A DNA stretch of 64,000 bases from Flavobacteriales bacterium UBA7612 (GCA_002484335.1 DLJQ01000025.1:124001-188000); one strand, 5' to 3'. Positions 36,794 through 46,120 are shown, numbered from the stretch's first letter. A program made the numbers and translations. Notes: a model not told the origin generated them from the letters alone.

Positions 36794-37200
36794 TATTTTT
36801 CTATTTTTCCAGTGTAAGTAGATATTCCATCTTGAAAATTATATACTTTTTTCAAGCCTTGTTCTTGCATTTTTTCTGTGGCAAGTTTTGCTCTAATACC
36901 ACTTCTACAATAGATATAATAATTTTTTTTTGGATCTAATTTTTGAATTTGATTTTCAAAATTAGAATTTTTCACATCGATATTAATGGATTGTGGTAAA
37001 TGTCCTTCAGCGTATTCATCTGATGTGCGAACATCTATTAAAATATTATTTTTATTTGTTAAATCAATTTGATGAACATGGTTTAATGTTGCAAGAATTT
37101 CTTGTTGATTTTGATTATTAGCAGGAATAACTTTATTGGAACATGAACCAAAAATTAGGCTAGTTGTGATTGCTAAAGTAACTATAACTTTATTTTCCAT
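36793..37200 (-). CDS. Rhodanese-domain lipoprotein
   Basis: A 135-residue single-domain rhodanese with a lipoprotein signal (lipobox FGSC, Cys20). The catalytic loop is YCRSGIRA with Cys98; the N-terminal rhodanese part is ILIDVRTSDEYAEGHLPQSINI. It would act in the periplasm as a sulfur transferase or sulfide/cyanide detoxifier. Its start overlaps the pth 3' end by 11 bp and its stop touches the DUF3820 gene, so the three are co-transcribed. Confidence 0.92.
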   Translation of the reverse strand: MENKVIVTLAITTSLIFGSCSNKVIPANNQNQQEILATLNHVHQIDLTNKNNILIDVRTSDEYAEGHLPQSINIDVKNSNFENQIQKLDPKKNYYIYCRSGIRAKLATEKMQEQGLKKVYNFQDGISTYTGKIEK

Positions 37201-37756
37201 TGTATTGATTCATTGTGTTTCCTAATCCCTGAAAGATGAAAGATAAAACAGCGTCGGCAGATAGACTAAGTCTTTCATTCATTTTTTCTATTTCTTCTGC
37301 AGACCATTCACCAAGAACATAATCAACTTGTTTTCCTTCAGAAAATTCATTACCTACACCAAAACGCAAACGAGCATAATTTTGTCCACCTACTTTATTT
37401 TGAATATCTTTTAAACCATTATGTCCTCCATCACTTCCTTTACCACGCATACGAATTGTACCAAATGGAAGATTAAGATCATCAGTAATAACAAAAATAT
37501 TTTCTAATGCAATGTTTTCTTTTTTCATCCAAAAACGTACTGCATCTCCACTTAAATTCATATAAGTATTTGGTTTTAATAGAGTAACTGGACGTGCTTT
37601 ATATTTAAATTGAGCTACTTCACCAAAATTTGAAGGAAAAAATTGAGCATCAACTTTTTTAGCTACTTCTTCAACTACTTTGAAACCAATATTATGTCTT
37701 GTATTTTCGTACTTAGAACCAATGTTTCCTAGTCCAATAATCAAATATTTTTGCAT
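37190..37756 (-). CDS. pth: Peptidyl-tRNA hydrolase
   Basis: Pth releases tRNA from dropped-off peptidyl-tRNA. The 188-residue protein has GLGNIGSKYENTRHNIGF (catalytic His near residue 21), LLKPNTYMNLSG, VITDDLNLPFGTIRMRGKGSDGGHNGLKDI and RLRFGVG. All catalytic residues are visible. Upstream on the minus strand is the -7 box TAATTTTG (37761-37768). Confidence 0.97.
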   Translation of the reverse strand: MQKYLIIGLGNIGSKYENTRHNIGFKVVEEVAKKVDAQFFPSNFGEVAQFKYKARPVTLLKPNTYMNLSGDAVRFWMKKENIALENIFVITDDLNLPFGTIRMRGKGSDGGHNGLKDIQNKVGGQNYARLRFGVGNEFSEGKQVDYVLGEWSAEEIEKMNERLSLSADAVLSFIFQGLGNTMNQYNGK

Positions 37757-37860
37757 GAAACAAAATTACATATTTTTGTTGAATTAGAAATATTTCATAC
37801 CTTCGTTTTAAATTCTACTAAAATGGTATAGTTTTAGAATTTTTAAATAAGATATATATT

Positions 37861-38376
37861 ATGAAAAAAATAGTTAGTATTTTAATGTTGTTTATAGGAG
37901 TTTTGTCTTTTGCACAAAATCCTCCTAAAGAAATGAAAACAGTTTTTCCTACTAAAGCTTTAGAAGATAAAGTAGTTGATTTAGAAGATAATTCTATTAC
38001 AATAGGTAAAGTAATAGAAAATAATAAAGGAAAAATAATCGTATTGGATTTATGGGCTTCTTGGTGTGGTGACTGTGTGAAAAATATGCCAGAGTTGAAA
38101 ACATTACATGAAAAAAACCCTGATGTAGCATTTGTCTATCTTTCTATGGATAAAACAAATGAAGCTTGGAAGAAAGGTATTGAAAAATATGATATTAAAG
38201 GACAACATTATTTGTTAGGAAATAATTGGAAAGGAGACTTTGGCACGGGAATTGATTTGAATTGGATACCTAGATATTTGGTTTTAGATCAAAAAGGAAA
38301 AATTGCTGATTATTACAGTGTAAAAGCAGATGATCCTAAAGTGCAAGCCACTATCGATAAATTAAGAAAAAAATAA
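37861..38376 (+). CDS. Periplasmic TlpA/ResA-like thioredoxin
   Basis: A 171-residue exported thioredoxin-fold protein. The signal peptide is MKKIVSILMLFIGVLSFAQ. The active site is LWASWCGDCVKNMPEL (CGDC, Cys about 67 and 70) and the cis-Pro loop is NWIPRYLVLD. The TlpA/AhpC-TSA architecture suggests reduction of envelope disulfides, for example in cytochrome c maturation. It is monocistronic with a strong terminator. Confidence 0.9.
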   Translation: MKKIVSILMLFIGVLSFAQNPPKEMKTVFPTKALEDKVVDLEDNSITIGKVIENNKGKIIVLDLWASWCGDCVKNMPELKTLHEKNPDVAFVYLSMDKTNEAWKKGIEKYDIKGQHYLLGNNWKGDFGTGIDLNWIPRYLVLDQKGKIADYYSVKADDPKVQATIDKLRKK

Positions 38377-38401
38377 ATAGTTTATAGTTTACCAACCTAA
38401 G

Positions 38402-38437
38402 GGGTGATTGATGAGTAGAATAATCAATCACCCTTTT
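38402..38437 (+). terminator. Terminator of the TlpA-like gene
   Basis: The 11-bp perfect stem GGGTGATTGAT (38402-38412) / ATCAATCACCC (38423-38433) is followed by TTTTT. Confidence 0.92.
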
Positions 38438-38563
38438 TCTTTATGTGTTAAAAATCAATTTGTTTTGTTGTAAGAAAATAAATATTTCTTTAACTAAAAT
38501 AAGTGTTTTTTGTATTGATCTTTTAATTATTATTGCACAGATTTTAATACCCTTATTATATAT

Positions 38564-39544
38564 ATGAAAATATGCTTCGTAATGTATGCTTGGAACAAGG
38601 TTGAACCAAGTAAAGATTCTACTCTACGCCTAATAAAAGAATGTGTAGATCGTGGATTTGAAGTATCTTATTTAACAAAAAATGAAATTTCTATTTCAAA
38701 AGGAAAAGTAATTGGAAATTTCAAAAAGTTAGTTAGCAAAGAAACAAATGATTGTGTAGATTTTTACAATAGTATGAAATTTGAAAGTGCTATTAAAGAT
38801 TTTACAGAGTTTGATATGGTTTTTATGAGAGCTGATCCTCCAGTTGATCCTCTTTTATTAAACATGTTGGAATTGATTGAAGATAAAGTATTCTTTGTGA
38901 ATAAAATATCTGGGTTAAGAAAAGCAAATAATAAAATTTATGCTGCATCTTTTGATGATGGAAATGAGACAATTGTTCCTCAAACCTTGATTACAAAAGA
39001 TATTGATTTAATAAAATTGTTTGTAGAAGAAAATAATTTTGATAAATTTATCATTAAACCATTAGACGGAATGGGAGGTAAAGGTGTTGTTCTTTTTGAA
39101 AGAAAAAGTGTTGGAAACCTTTCTTCTATCTGTGATTTTTATATTAATCATACCGGAGTTCCTCAGCCAATTATTTGTCAGAATTATATAGAAGGAGCAG
39201 AAAAAGGTGATGTTCGTGTAATTGTAGTTAACGGAGAACCTATTGGTGCTATTATGCGTGTTCCTGCAGAAGGAGATCATCGTTCTAATATATCTGCTGG
39301 TGGTTCTGCAATTCAACATATTCTTGATGATTATGAAATTGAATTATGTAGAAAAATTGGAAAACAATTAAATGAAGATGGAATCTATTTTTGTGGTGTT
39401 GATTTAATTAATCATAAAATGGTTGAATTAAATGTGGTAAGCCCTGGTGGTGTTGTTCCACACAATAGAGTAAATAACAATGAAGAGATACAAAAACAAA
39501 TTGTTGATGCATTGTTAGAAAAATATAAAGAATTTAAAGCATGA
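38564..39544 (+). CDS. Glutathione-synthetase-like ATP-grasp ligase
   Basis: A 326-residue ATP-grasp amide ligase closest to prokaryotic GshB. Landmarks are FMRADPPVD, IIKPLDGMGGKGV (ATP loop), CQNYIEGAEKGDVRVIVVNGEPIG, the RSNISAGGS segment and ELNVVSPGG. No gshA is in this window. The gene is translationally coupled (ATGA at 39541-39544) to a QEGLA metallopeptidase fusion, so it may ligate an amino acid to a peptide or metabolite other than glutathione. The fold is certain; the product is inferred. Confidence 0.88.
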   Translation: MKICFVMYAWNKVEPSKDSTLRLIKECVDRGFEVSYLTKNEISISKGKVIGNFKKLVSKETNDCVDFYNSMKFESAIKDFTEFDMVFMRADPPVDPLLLNMLELIEDKVFFVNKISGLRKANNKIYAASFDDGNETIVPQTLITKDIDLIKLFVEENNFDKFIIKPLDGMGGKGVVLFERKSVGNLSSICDFYINHTGVPQPIICQNYIEGAEKGDVRVIVVNGEPIGAIMRVPAEGDHRSNISAGGSAIQHILDDYEIELCRKIGKQLNEDGIYFCGVDLINHKMVELNVVSPGGVVPHNRVNNNEEIQKQIVDALLEKYKEFKA

Positions 39545-41547
39545 AATCCTTAAGTATACAGCAAATCCTGGATAATATTGAAAACGAAGTTGTATTTGAA
39601 GCAGCAGCAGAAGATGGTTCATTTAAAATAAAAATTGATGAATATACTCCTTATGTATGCACAGCAATACACGATGGTAAAAAAATGCGTGAAGATGTTT
39701 TAGAAAAATGTTTGTTGGATAATTATGAACGTTGGTATGAAGAAGATCCTCACACAGCCGAATTTGTTGAAACATTTCCAATTTTAATTCAAGGTTGTGA
39801 TTCTCGATTCGAATATGATTTGAATCGTAATCCAGAAACTGCTGTATACGAAGAAGCTTGGGGAAAAAAGATTTGGAAAGAACCATTATCTGTTTCTCAA
39901 AAACAAAAAAGTTTAGCAAAGCATCATGCTTTTTATGAAGTATTGGAAGTTTTAGTTAAGAAACTAGAATCTAAATATAAATCATGTTTGGTTTATGATA
40001 TTCATTCTTACAATTGGAAACGTTGGGATAGACCAGTTCCTGTTTTCAATATAGGTTCAGAGAAAATAGACAACGAAAGATATGGAAAATACGTTGAAGC
40101 TTGGAGAGATGAATTAGCTCAAATAGAATTAGAGAATATTCATAGTTTTTCTGCAATCAACGATGTTTTTTATGGAAGAGGTTACTTATTAGAATTTTTA
40201 ACAAATCGTTTCAAGAATACATTAGTTTTAGCAACAGAAGTTTCAAAAATTTACTGTGATGAACTTACAGAGGAAACTTTTCCTGAAATTATTAATCAAA
40301 TAAAGGAAGGTTTTAAATCTGCAATTCTTCATCATGCGTACGAATTTCTTAAAAATGAAACTTCTTACAAAGTAGGTTCTAAACAAGTGAATATTTTACA
40401 CAATGAGTTAGAATCTGATTTGGTGAAAATAGATAAACAATTGTATCAATTGGTAAATGATTTTGAGTTATTAAGTGTTATCAATCCAATTAATTTAGAA
40501 TTTGAGAAAAAGAAATTCTTAGCATCTAAATACACTTACGAACCTCAGTTCAAATACAGTCCACTGAATATTGATCCTTTCGAGTTTAAACGAAAATTAT
40601 CTAATATTAAAGTAGAAAAAATCAATGATATCAGTATACAGAATATGTATGTAGATACAATAAATTCTTATTTTGATAAAGTTGATTTATTAGCCAATTT
40701 GGGAACTGATAAATTTTTGTATAATTCGCTTCGATATTTTGGAGAACCTTCTAAAAAGGATATCGAGAATGCTAATTTTATTTTGTATTGTCCAGAATTT
40801 AGAATGGACGAACAAGGAAGTTATACAGAAGAAGAAGTTGTAAATTTATTTAAAAATGCTACAAATGATTATGGATTCAAATTCGATATTGAAATATCTG
40901 ATGACATAGCATCAAAGGCATTAGTAATAAATAGTAAAAGAAAAGTTGTAATAAAACGAGGTGTAAAATTTGATAAACGTTTTACAAATGGTCTTATAGA
41001 GCATGAAATTGGGGTGCACATGGTAACAACAATGAATGCATTAGATCAGCCTTTAAAAATATTTAGTATTGGTTTACCAGTAAACACATTAACTCAGGAA
41101 GGTTTAGCTATTCTTAGTGAGTATTATACAGATTCTATTAATCATAATCGTTTACGTGAATTAGGTTTACGCGTAATAGCAGTTAATTTATTGACAAACG
41201 GAAAATCTTTCAATGAAACTTTTATGGTTCTAATGGAAGAATACAGTATGCAACCAGAAGATGCTTTTTATCTAACAACTCGTGTCTATCGTGGTGGTGG
41301 ATTTACAAAAGATGCTTTGTATTTGAAAGGTTTAAAGACAATATTGAATTATGTTGATCAAGGTCGTTCTTTAGATAATTTATTAATTGGAAAAACATCT
41401 GTAAAATATATAGATACAATTGATGAATTGGTGGAACGTAAAATGATAAACAAACCAAAATATCACACAAAAATCTTTAAAAAACATAAAGAGAATCCAG
41501 AAATTAATCCTCTTTTACAATATATATTCAACGGAATAAAAGATTAA
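39541..41547 (+). CDS. QEGLA-motif (DUF1704) metallopeptidase fused to an N-formylglutamate-amidohydrolase-like domain
   Basis: A 668-residue cytoplasmic protein of the family named flavohemoglobin-expression-modulating QEGLA motif protein. The N-terminal part (about 20-290) resembles N-formylglutamate amidohydrolase, with AIHDG at 42-46, GCDSRFEYDLNR at 85-96 and YDIHSYN at 152-158. The C-terminal DUF1704 part carries the zinc motif HEIGVH (488-492, H488/E489/H492-type) and TQEGLA (518-523). DUF1704 includes eukaryotic tubulin tyrosine carboxypeptidases (MATCAP), so a C-terminal amino acid removing activity is plausible. Pairing with an ATP-grasp ligase suggests opposing ligation and cleavage of an amide bond. 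Confidence 0.88.
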   Translation: MKSLSIQQILDNIENEVVFEAAAEDGSFKIKIDEYTPYVCTAIHDGKKMREDVLEKCLLDNYERWYEEDPHTAEFVETFPILIQGCDSRFEYDLNRNPETAVYEEAWGKKIWKEPLSVSQKQKSLAKHHAFYEVLEVLVKKLESKYKSCLVYDIHSYNWKRWDRPVPVFNIGSEKIDNERYGKYVEAWRDELAQIELENIHSFSAINDVFYGRGYLLEFLTNRFKNTLVLATEVSKIYCDELTEETFPEIINQIKEGFKSAILHHAYEFLKNETSYKVGSKQVNILHNELESDLVKIDKQLYQLVNDFELLSVINPINLEFEKKKFLASKYTYEPQFKYSPLNIDPFEFKRKLSNIKVEKINDISIQNMYVDTINSYFDKVDLLANLGTDKFLYNSLRYFGEPSKKDIENANFILYCPEFRMDEQGSYTEEEVVNLFKNATNDYGFKFDIEISDDIASKALVINSKRKVVIKRGVKFDKRFTNGLIEHEIGVHMVTTMNALDQPLKIFSIGLPVNTLTQEGLAILSEYYTDSINHNRLRELGLRVIAVNLLTNGKSFNETFMVLMEEYSMQPEDAFYLTTRVYRGGGFTKDALYLKGLKTILNYVDQGRSLDNLLIGKTSVKYIDTIDELVERKMINKPKYHTKIFKKHKENPEINPLLQYIFNGIKD

Positions 41548-41551
41548 AAAA

Positions 41552-41593
41552 ATAAAACCTCATCTTGTTTTGGATGAGGTTTTATTTTTTTTT
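41552..41593 (+). terminator. Terminator of the ligase/QEGLA operon
   Basis: The 13-bp stem ATAAAACCTCATC (41552-41564) / GATGAGGTTTTAT (41573-41585) is followed by a T-run of about nine. Confidence 0.92.
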
Positions 41594-41643
41594 GATAAAT
41601 TCAAGATTATAATTTAGTATTTATCAATAATAATATAGCTTTT

Positions 41644-41737
41644 GGGCAATGCCTACGGCCCACGCTTTATCGCTCCCAATCTTTTTACTTCACTAGCTCA
41701 CTCCGTAAAAAGGATTTCCGCTACAATCGTTATTGCA
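41644..41737 (+). repeat. Dispersed intergenic palindromic element, copy D
   Basis: A full copy beginning GGGCAATGCC and ending TTATTGC (terminal pair GCAAT/ATTGC). The core is CACGCTTTATCGCTCCCAATC, then the inner stem CTTTTTAC (41681-41688) / GTAAAAAG (41705-41712), then GGATTTCCGCTACAATC. It faces copy E in the same 445-bp gap between convergent operons. The rest of that gap is AT-rich with nothing else recognised. Confidence 0.9.
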
Positions 41738-41862
41738 GATTAAAAATTTGAGATATTAAATTTTAGTAATGAGATTAATTTTACTAATTATTGTGTCGTT
41801 TTTGAGTCTTTGGAAATATAAATTATTTTTTATATTATGTATTTATTTTTTAGTACGAATTT

Positions 41863-41974
41863 GCAATAGTGATTGAAGCGGCATCCTTTTATAAACAATT
41901 CATCTTCTTTAAAAAATATAAATGTGATTGTTTATAAAAGATATAGCGTAAAGCACGCTGCAGAGCAATTGCCC
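41863..41974 (-). repeat. Dispersed intergenic palindromic element, copy E (inverted)
   Basis: A full 112-bp copy on the minus strand. Terminal pair GCAAT (41863-41867) / ATTGC (41968-41972). The inner stem is a perfect 14 bp, CTTTTATAAACAAT (41886-41899) / ATTGTTTATAAAAG (41927-41940). The conserved blocks read GGATGCCGCTTCAATC and GTGCTTTACGCTATATC on the minus strand. Confidence 0.92.
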
Positions 41975-41992
41975 AAAAAATAATCATAATTT

Positions 41993-43279
41993 TTAAACAT
42001 TTTTTTGAGTATTTTTATCAAAGAAGAATATTATAATTCCAAGTGCTATTATTCCTAAACCAAATAAACTTTCTTTTGGTTTTTGCATTAATACAAAATA
42101 ACAGATATATAAACTGAAAGCTAAAAATATAGCAGGAAGAATATAGAAAAATTTACTTTTTATAATTGTCAATTCATCTTTCTTAATAAAGAATGCTGTA
42201 GAAATTGCTAAAGTTGATAGAATTTGTAGTACAAAAGAAGTATAAGTAAATATAACTTCAAAATCACCAGAAAATATAAGTAAAATACTAATTGTTGTAT
42301 GTACCCAAATAGCACGAACAGGAATTTTATGCTTGTTTTCTTTTGCCATAAAACTCCATAATTTATTTTCTCTTGCAGTTGCTTGTGAAAGGCGAGAACC
42401 AATCCATAAATAACCACTAATAGTAGCAATTAATTGAAGAGCAATAAAACAGCTCACCCATTTTACATGTGGTCCTAATATATTTGCAAAAGAAATATTT
42501 GCAATATCCTCTTTTCCTATAAGGGAAGTAGCTGTTGCATGTTTTAAAAAAACAAAATTCAATAAAACATAAGATAGGGTAACGAAAACAACGCCAATAA
42601 AAAGTGCTTTTGGTAAATTTTTCTTTGGTTGATTTATTTCTTCTATAATATACGAAGCAGAGTTCCATCCTATATATGCAAAAGTTACATAAACCAAGGA
42701 TGTAGCAAAAGCTGGTAACATTAATTCATCTTTAAAAGAAGTGTCAAATGAGATAGCATTTGGTGAAACAGTTGGAACAAAATAAAGTCCAATTCCTATG
42801 AGAACTAGGATAAAAGAAACTTTGAGTATTGTGAATATGTTTTGAAATTTACTACTCAAATTTAAACTAAATGATTGAGAAATGGCAACCATTAATATAA
42901 TTGCTATTGCAAATTCTTTTCCTAGATTCAATCCAAAACTATTTAAATATTTCCCCATTGCCAATGCTGCTAAAGAGATTGGAGCTGAGAAACCAACAAA
43001 TAAAGAAATCCAACTAGAGAGATAACCAAAAATGGGATGGTATGTTCTAGAAAGATAAATATAATCTCCTCCAGATTGCTTAAATTTAGAAGCAAGTTCA
43101 GAATAAATAAAAGCTCCAATTAATGCTAAAAACCCGCCAATAATCCAAAGAAATAGAATAGAAGTTGTATTCTTTAAATCTGATATCTGATAACCTAAAC
43201 TCGTAAAAACTCCAGTTCCAATCATATTCGATATCACTAAAGCAGCTGCGGTTTTCCAACCAATTTTATGATGTGCCAT
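41993..43279 (-). CDS. APC-family amino acid permease
   Basis: A 428-residue inner-membrane transporter with about 12 helices. The family signature of helix 1 is clear (VISNMIGTGVFTSLGYQ, residues about 14-30), followed by GGFLALIGAFIYSELASKFKQSGGDYIYLSRTYHP. I chose ATG at 43279, because the 21-residue extension to 43342 is not conserved-looking. It lies 90 bp downstream of a TonB receptor under a SAM-I riboswitch and is probably in the same operon, so methionine or a related sulfur compound is a likely substrate. Confidence 0.9.
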   Translation of the reverse strand: MAHHKIGWKTAAALVISNMIGTGVFTSLGYQISDLKNTTSILFLWIIGGFLALIGAFIYSELASKFKQSGGDYIYLSRTYHPIFGYLSSWISLFVGFSAPISLAALAMGKYLNSFGLNLGKEFAIAIILMVAISQSFSLNLSSKFQNIFTILKVSFILVLIGIGLYFVPTVSPNAISFDTSFKDELMLPAFATSLVYVTFAYIGWNSASYIIEEINQPKKNLPKALFIGVVFVTLSYVLLNFVFLKHATATSLIGKEDIANISFANILGPHVKWVSCFIALQLIATISGYLWIGSRLSQATARENKLWSFMAKENKHKIPVRAIWVHTTISILLIFSGDFEVIFTYTSFVLQILSTLAISTAFFIKKDELTIIKSKFFYILPAIFLAFSLYICYFVLMQKPKESLFGLGIIALGIIIFFFDKNTQKNV

Positions 43280-43369
43280 AAATAAAAAGTAATCAAAAAA
43301 TAAAATTCCGAATGATTGATTAGTTAAAACTAAGATAATCACTCGGAATAAAATATGTATTTAAAATTT

Positions 43370-45754
43370 TTAAAATTTAAAACTTGCTCGTGCAAAATAA
43401 TATGCTCCTGTCATTCCCATTTGTACAGGTGCATAAGGGAATACACCGTAATATGAATTTTCATAGACTTGTTTATCAGGGAAGATATCGAATAGATTAT
43501 TCGCTCCGATTGTAAAATTAAAATATTTTGTAATATCATATCCAATAGAAGCATCTGTAACAACTTTTCCTGTGTGTTGCTGAATACTTCCATAAGGATA
43601 TCCATTTCTTTCAACTTTTCCAAAGTATGTATTACGAACCATAAAATTAAAACCTGAAATGGCATAGTTTAAAGCTAAAGTAGCTTTAGTTTTAGGGCTT
43701 AAAGATTCAATAATATTTACTTGGTCAGGTCCAAAAAATTGTTGTCTTGGAATAGTTAATGTTTTAGGAAAATGATAATCTACAATTTTTGTTTCATTCA
43801 AATTCCCAGATAAACTTGCATTTAATTTACCTCTACCTAATCGTGTATCATAAGATATAACTAAATCCAAACCTTTCGTTTCTGTGTCAATAGCATTTGT
43901 AAAAATTCTTCCAGAAACAATTCCATATTTTTCAAAAGCAGGATCTACAATATCAGACGTTAATACAATTCGGTCTTTTACTTTGATATAATATCCATCA
44001 AGAGTTATGAATAATTTAGAAATAGGTCTAAATGTTAATCCTAAACTTGCATTAACAGATTTCTCTTGTTTTAATTTATCTAAACCTAGTTCACGAGATA
44101 AATCAGAATCATTTCTAATAATTCCTTTTGTACCAAGTTTTTGAACTCCATCATCTAAATAGAAATCTGTGTAAGCATTACTAAAATATTTTTGTTGTAA
44201 AGATGGTGCTCTAAATCCTGTAGAAATTGCTCCTCGAACAGAAAAACCTTTGGCATATTCGTAGCGTAATGCTAATTTTCCATTAACGGTATTTCCTACA
44301 TCAGAATAGTTTTCGAAACGTCCAGCAATATCAGCAGAAAAATTTCCGAATTTAAATTCTCCATCTGCATAGGCAGCAACAGATTGTCTATCTGCTTTTA
44401 TAACACTTGAAGGTCTGAAACCACCAAAAGTTTCCGAACCAGAACCTACGTATGAAGCCTCGTCACCAGCTCCAATTTGATATTGTTCGTAGCGGTATTC
44501 TCCTCCAAAGGCTAAATTAAAAAAATGATTGATTTTTTTAGAAAAATCTAAATTCACAACATCTTGTAAAAACTGATGTTTTCCTGCATAAAAATTAGTA
44601 GGTGAATCTGTTCCTAAAGATTGATTGATAGAATTAATAACGTCATATTTAAAAGAATTTACACCTAATGTGTTACTCAAATCAACTTTCCAACCATTAA
44701 AAGAATAACGTAATCCTGTTGAGTTAGAATAATCGTTGATATTTGATTTTATTGTTGCTTGAAAACCATTTGGATAAACTTTTAGAGACTCTGCATTTAG
44801 ATCACTTGGTAAACGACGAAAACCAAAACCTTGACCTTGGCGTAAGCTTACTCCACCAAATGTATAAAATTCTAATTTGTCTGTTAATTTAGTTTCTGCA
44901 TTAACAAAAAATTGTTGATTTTTTATTGCCGCATCACCAATTTGGAATCTGAAATCATTTCTAGTTAATCCTCTTTCTGATAAAATTGCATCATCTGCAG
45001 CTCTTGCAGCAGTAGGATCATCAGCAAAATCGTATGCAAAATTATCACCATATATATCTAAATTATTATTTTTAGAACGATTTGTTTTTTTACGATCACT
45101 AATTACAGCTGAGAATACAATAGAACCTTCTTTACCTAATTTAGTCCCATAGCTACCATTAAAATTATAAGTTTGTCCATCATTTCTAGATGTTTGTCCA
45201 TACGTAAAGGATGCATCACCTCCTGGTTTAGATTTTAAAACAATATTTACCACACCAGCTATAGCATCAGAACCATATTGTGCCGCTGCACCATCACGAA
45301 GTACTTCTATTTTCTCAATAGCAGAAACAGGGATAGCTCCTAAATCGGTACCTACAGAACCATTTCCTACAGTATTTTGATAGTTTACTAATGAAGTTGA
45401 ATGTCTTCTTTTTCCATTAATAAGAACTAAAACTTGATCTGGCCCCATTCCTCTTAATGTTACAGGATCTATATGTTCTGTACCATCTGAAGCTGATTGG
45501 CGAACTGAATTGAAAGATGGAATAACATAATTCAAAATATCATTTACAGATAACTGAGGTGATGATGTTTTTAATTTTTCTACATCTATTACATCGACAG
45601 GCACAGGAGAATTTACTACAGTTCTTTCAGAAGTACGGCCACCAATTAGAACAACTTCGTTCAAATTTGTTTCGTCTTCTTTAACGTCTTGGGCAAGAGC
45701 AAAAGATGTGCCTAGTATAGCTAGAGTTGTAAGTAAAAATTTGTTTTTTTTCAT
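43370..45754 (-). CDS. TonB-dependent receptor under SAM-I riboswitch control
   Basis: A 794-residue outer-membrane transporter. It has a signal peptide (MKKNKFLLTTLAILGTSFALAQ), a plug domain with DPVTLRGMGPDQVLVLINGKRRH and IEKIEVLRDGAAAQYGSDAIAGVVNIVL, and a barrel ending in ASFKF. It lacks an N-terminal carboxypeptidase-like domain, unlike the other two receptors here. The start at 45754 (not 45778) gives a clean signal peptide. A SAM-I aptamer 70 bp upstream implies expression when S-adenosylmethionine is low. The cargo may be methionine, a precursor or cobalamin; which one cannot be read from sequence. Confidence 0.92.
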   Translation of the reverse strand: MKKNKFLLTTLAILGTSFALAQDVKEDETNLNEVVLIGGRTSERTVVNSPVPVDVIDVEKLKTSSPQLSVNDILNYVIPSFNSVRQSASDGTEHIDPVTLRGMGPDQVLVLINGKRRHSTSLVNYQNTVGNGSVGTDLGAIPVSAIEKIEVLRDGAAAQYGSDAIAGVVNIVLKSKPGGDASFTYGQTSRNDGQTYNFNGSYGTKLGKEGSIVFSAVISDRKKTNRSKNNNLDIYGDNFAYDFADDPTAARAADDAILSERGLTRNDFRFQIGDAAIKNQQFFVNAETKLTDKLEFYTFGGVSLRQGQGFGFRRLPSDLNAESLKVYPNGFQATIKSNINDYSNSTGLRYSFNGWKVDLSNTLGVNSFKYDVINSINQSLGTDSPTNFYAGKHQFLQDVVNLDFSKKINHFFNLAFGGEYRYEQYQIGAGDEASYVGSGSETFGGFRPSSVIKADRQSVAAYADGEFKFGNFSADIAGRFENYSDVGNTVNGKLALRYEYAKGFSVRGAISTGFRAPSLQQKYFSNAYTDFYLDDGVQKLGTKGIIRNDSDLSRELGLDKLKQEKSVNASLGLTFRPISKLFITLDGYYIKVKDRIVLTSDIVDPAFEKYGIVSGRIFTNAIDTETKGLDLVISYDTRLGRGKLNASLSGNLNETKIVDYHFPKTLTIPRQQFFGPDQVNIIESLSPKTKATLALNYAISGFNFMVRNTYFGKVERNGYPYGSIQQHTGKVVTDASIGYDITKYFNFTIGANNLFDIFPDKQVYENSYYGVFPYAPVQMGMTGAYYFARASFKF

Positions 45755-45822
45755 GTTTATTTTAATAAAAAATATCAAGAAACCAACATAAAAAAGTAGA
45801 ATAAAAGTTAAATTCTTTTGTT

Positions 45823-45924
45823 CTCATCTTTCCCTTTTATTTGGGTTGGATTTAGCACCTTTTTATCATAATTTATTGGTTGCTAAGGTTTCAAAGGGCC
45901 AATCCCTCCACCTTTCTTGATAAG
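45823..45924 (-). ncRNA. SAM-I (S-box) riboswitch
   Basis: On the minus strand the segment shows the SAM-I aptamer core: CTTATC (P1 5' side, 45919-45924), AAGAAAGGTGGAGGGATTGG, CCCTTTGAAACC, TTAGCAACC, AAAGGTGCTAAATCC and GATGAG (P1 3' side, 45823-45828). CTTATC pairs with GATGAG with one wobble. A -7 box TATCTTTG (45930-45937) starts the transcript at about the aptamer. No clear terminator hairpin follows before the ATG at 45754, so the output mode (transcriptional or translational) is uncertain. The 366-bp gap upstream of the cupin gene otherwise holds only AT-rich DNA. Confidence 0.95.
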
Positions 45925-46120
45925 GACAGCAAAGATAATGTTAATAAAATGAAAAGAAAAAATAAATCTCTATTATTTTTGTAGAGTTTAAGTATTTAAC
46001 AAAAATAGAATTGATTAATAGTTTGATACTTCTATTTTAAAACAATAATGAAACAACTATAATTTTATAGGGTAATAATGAATAAAATTTAATATTTTTA
46101 TTCATATAAATAGATAATAA

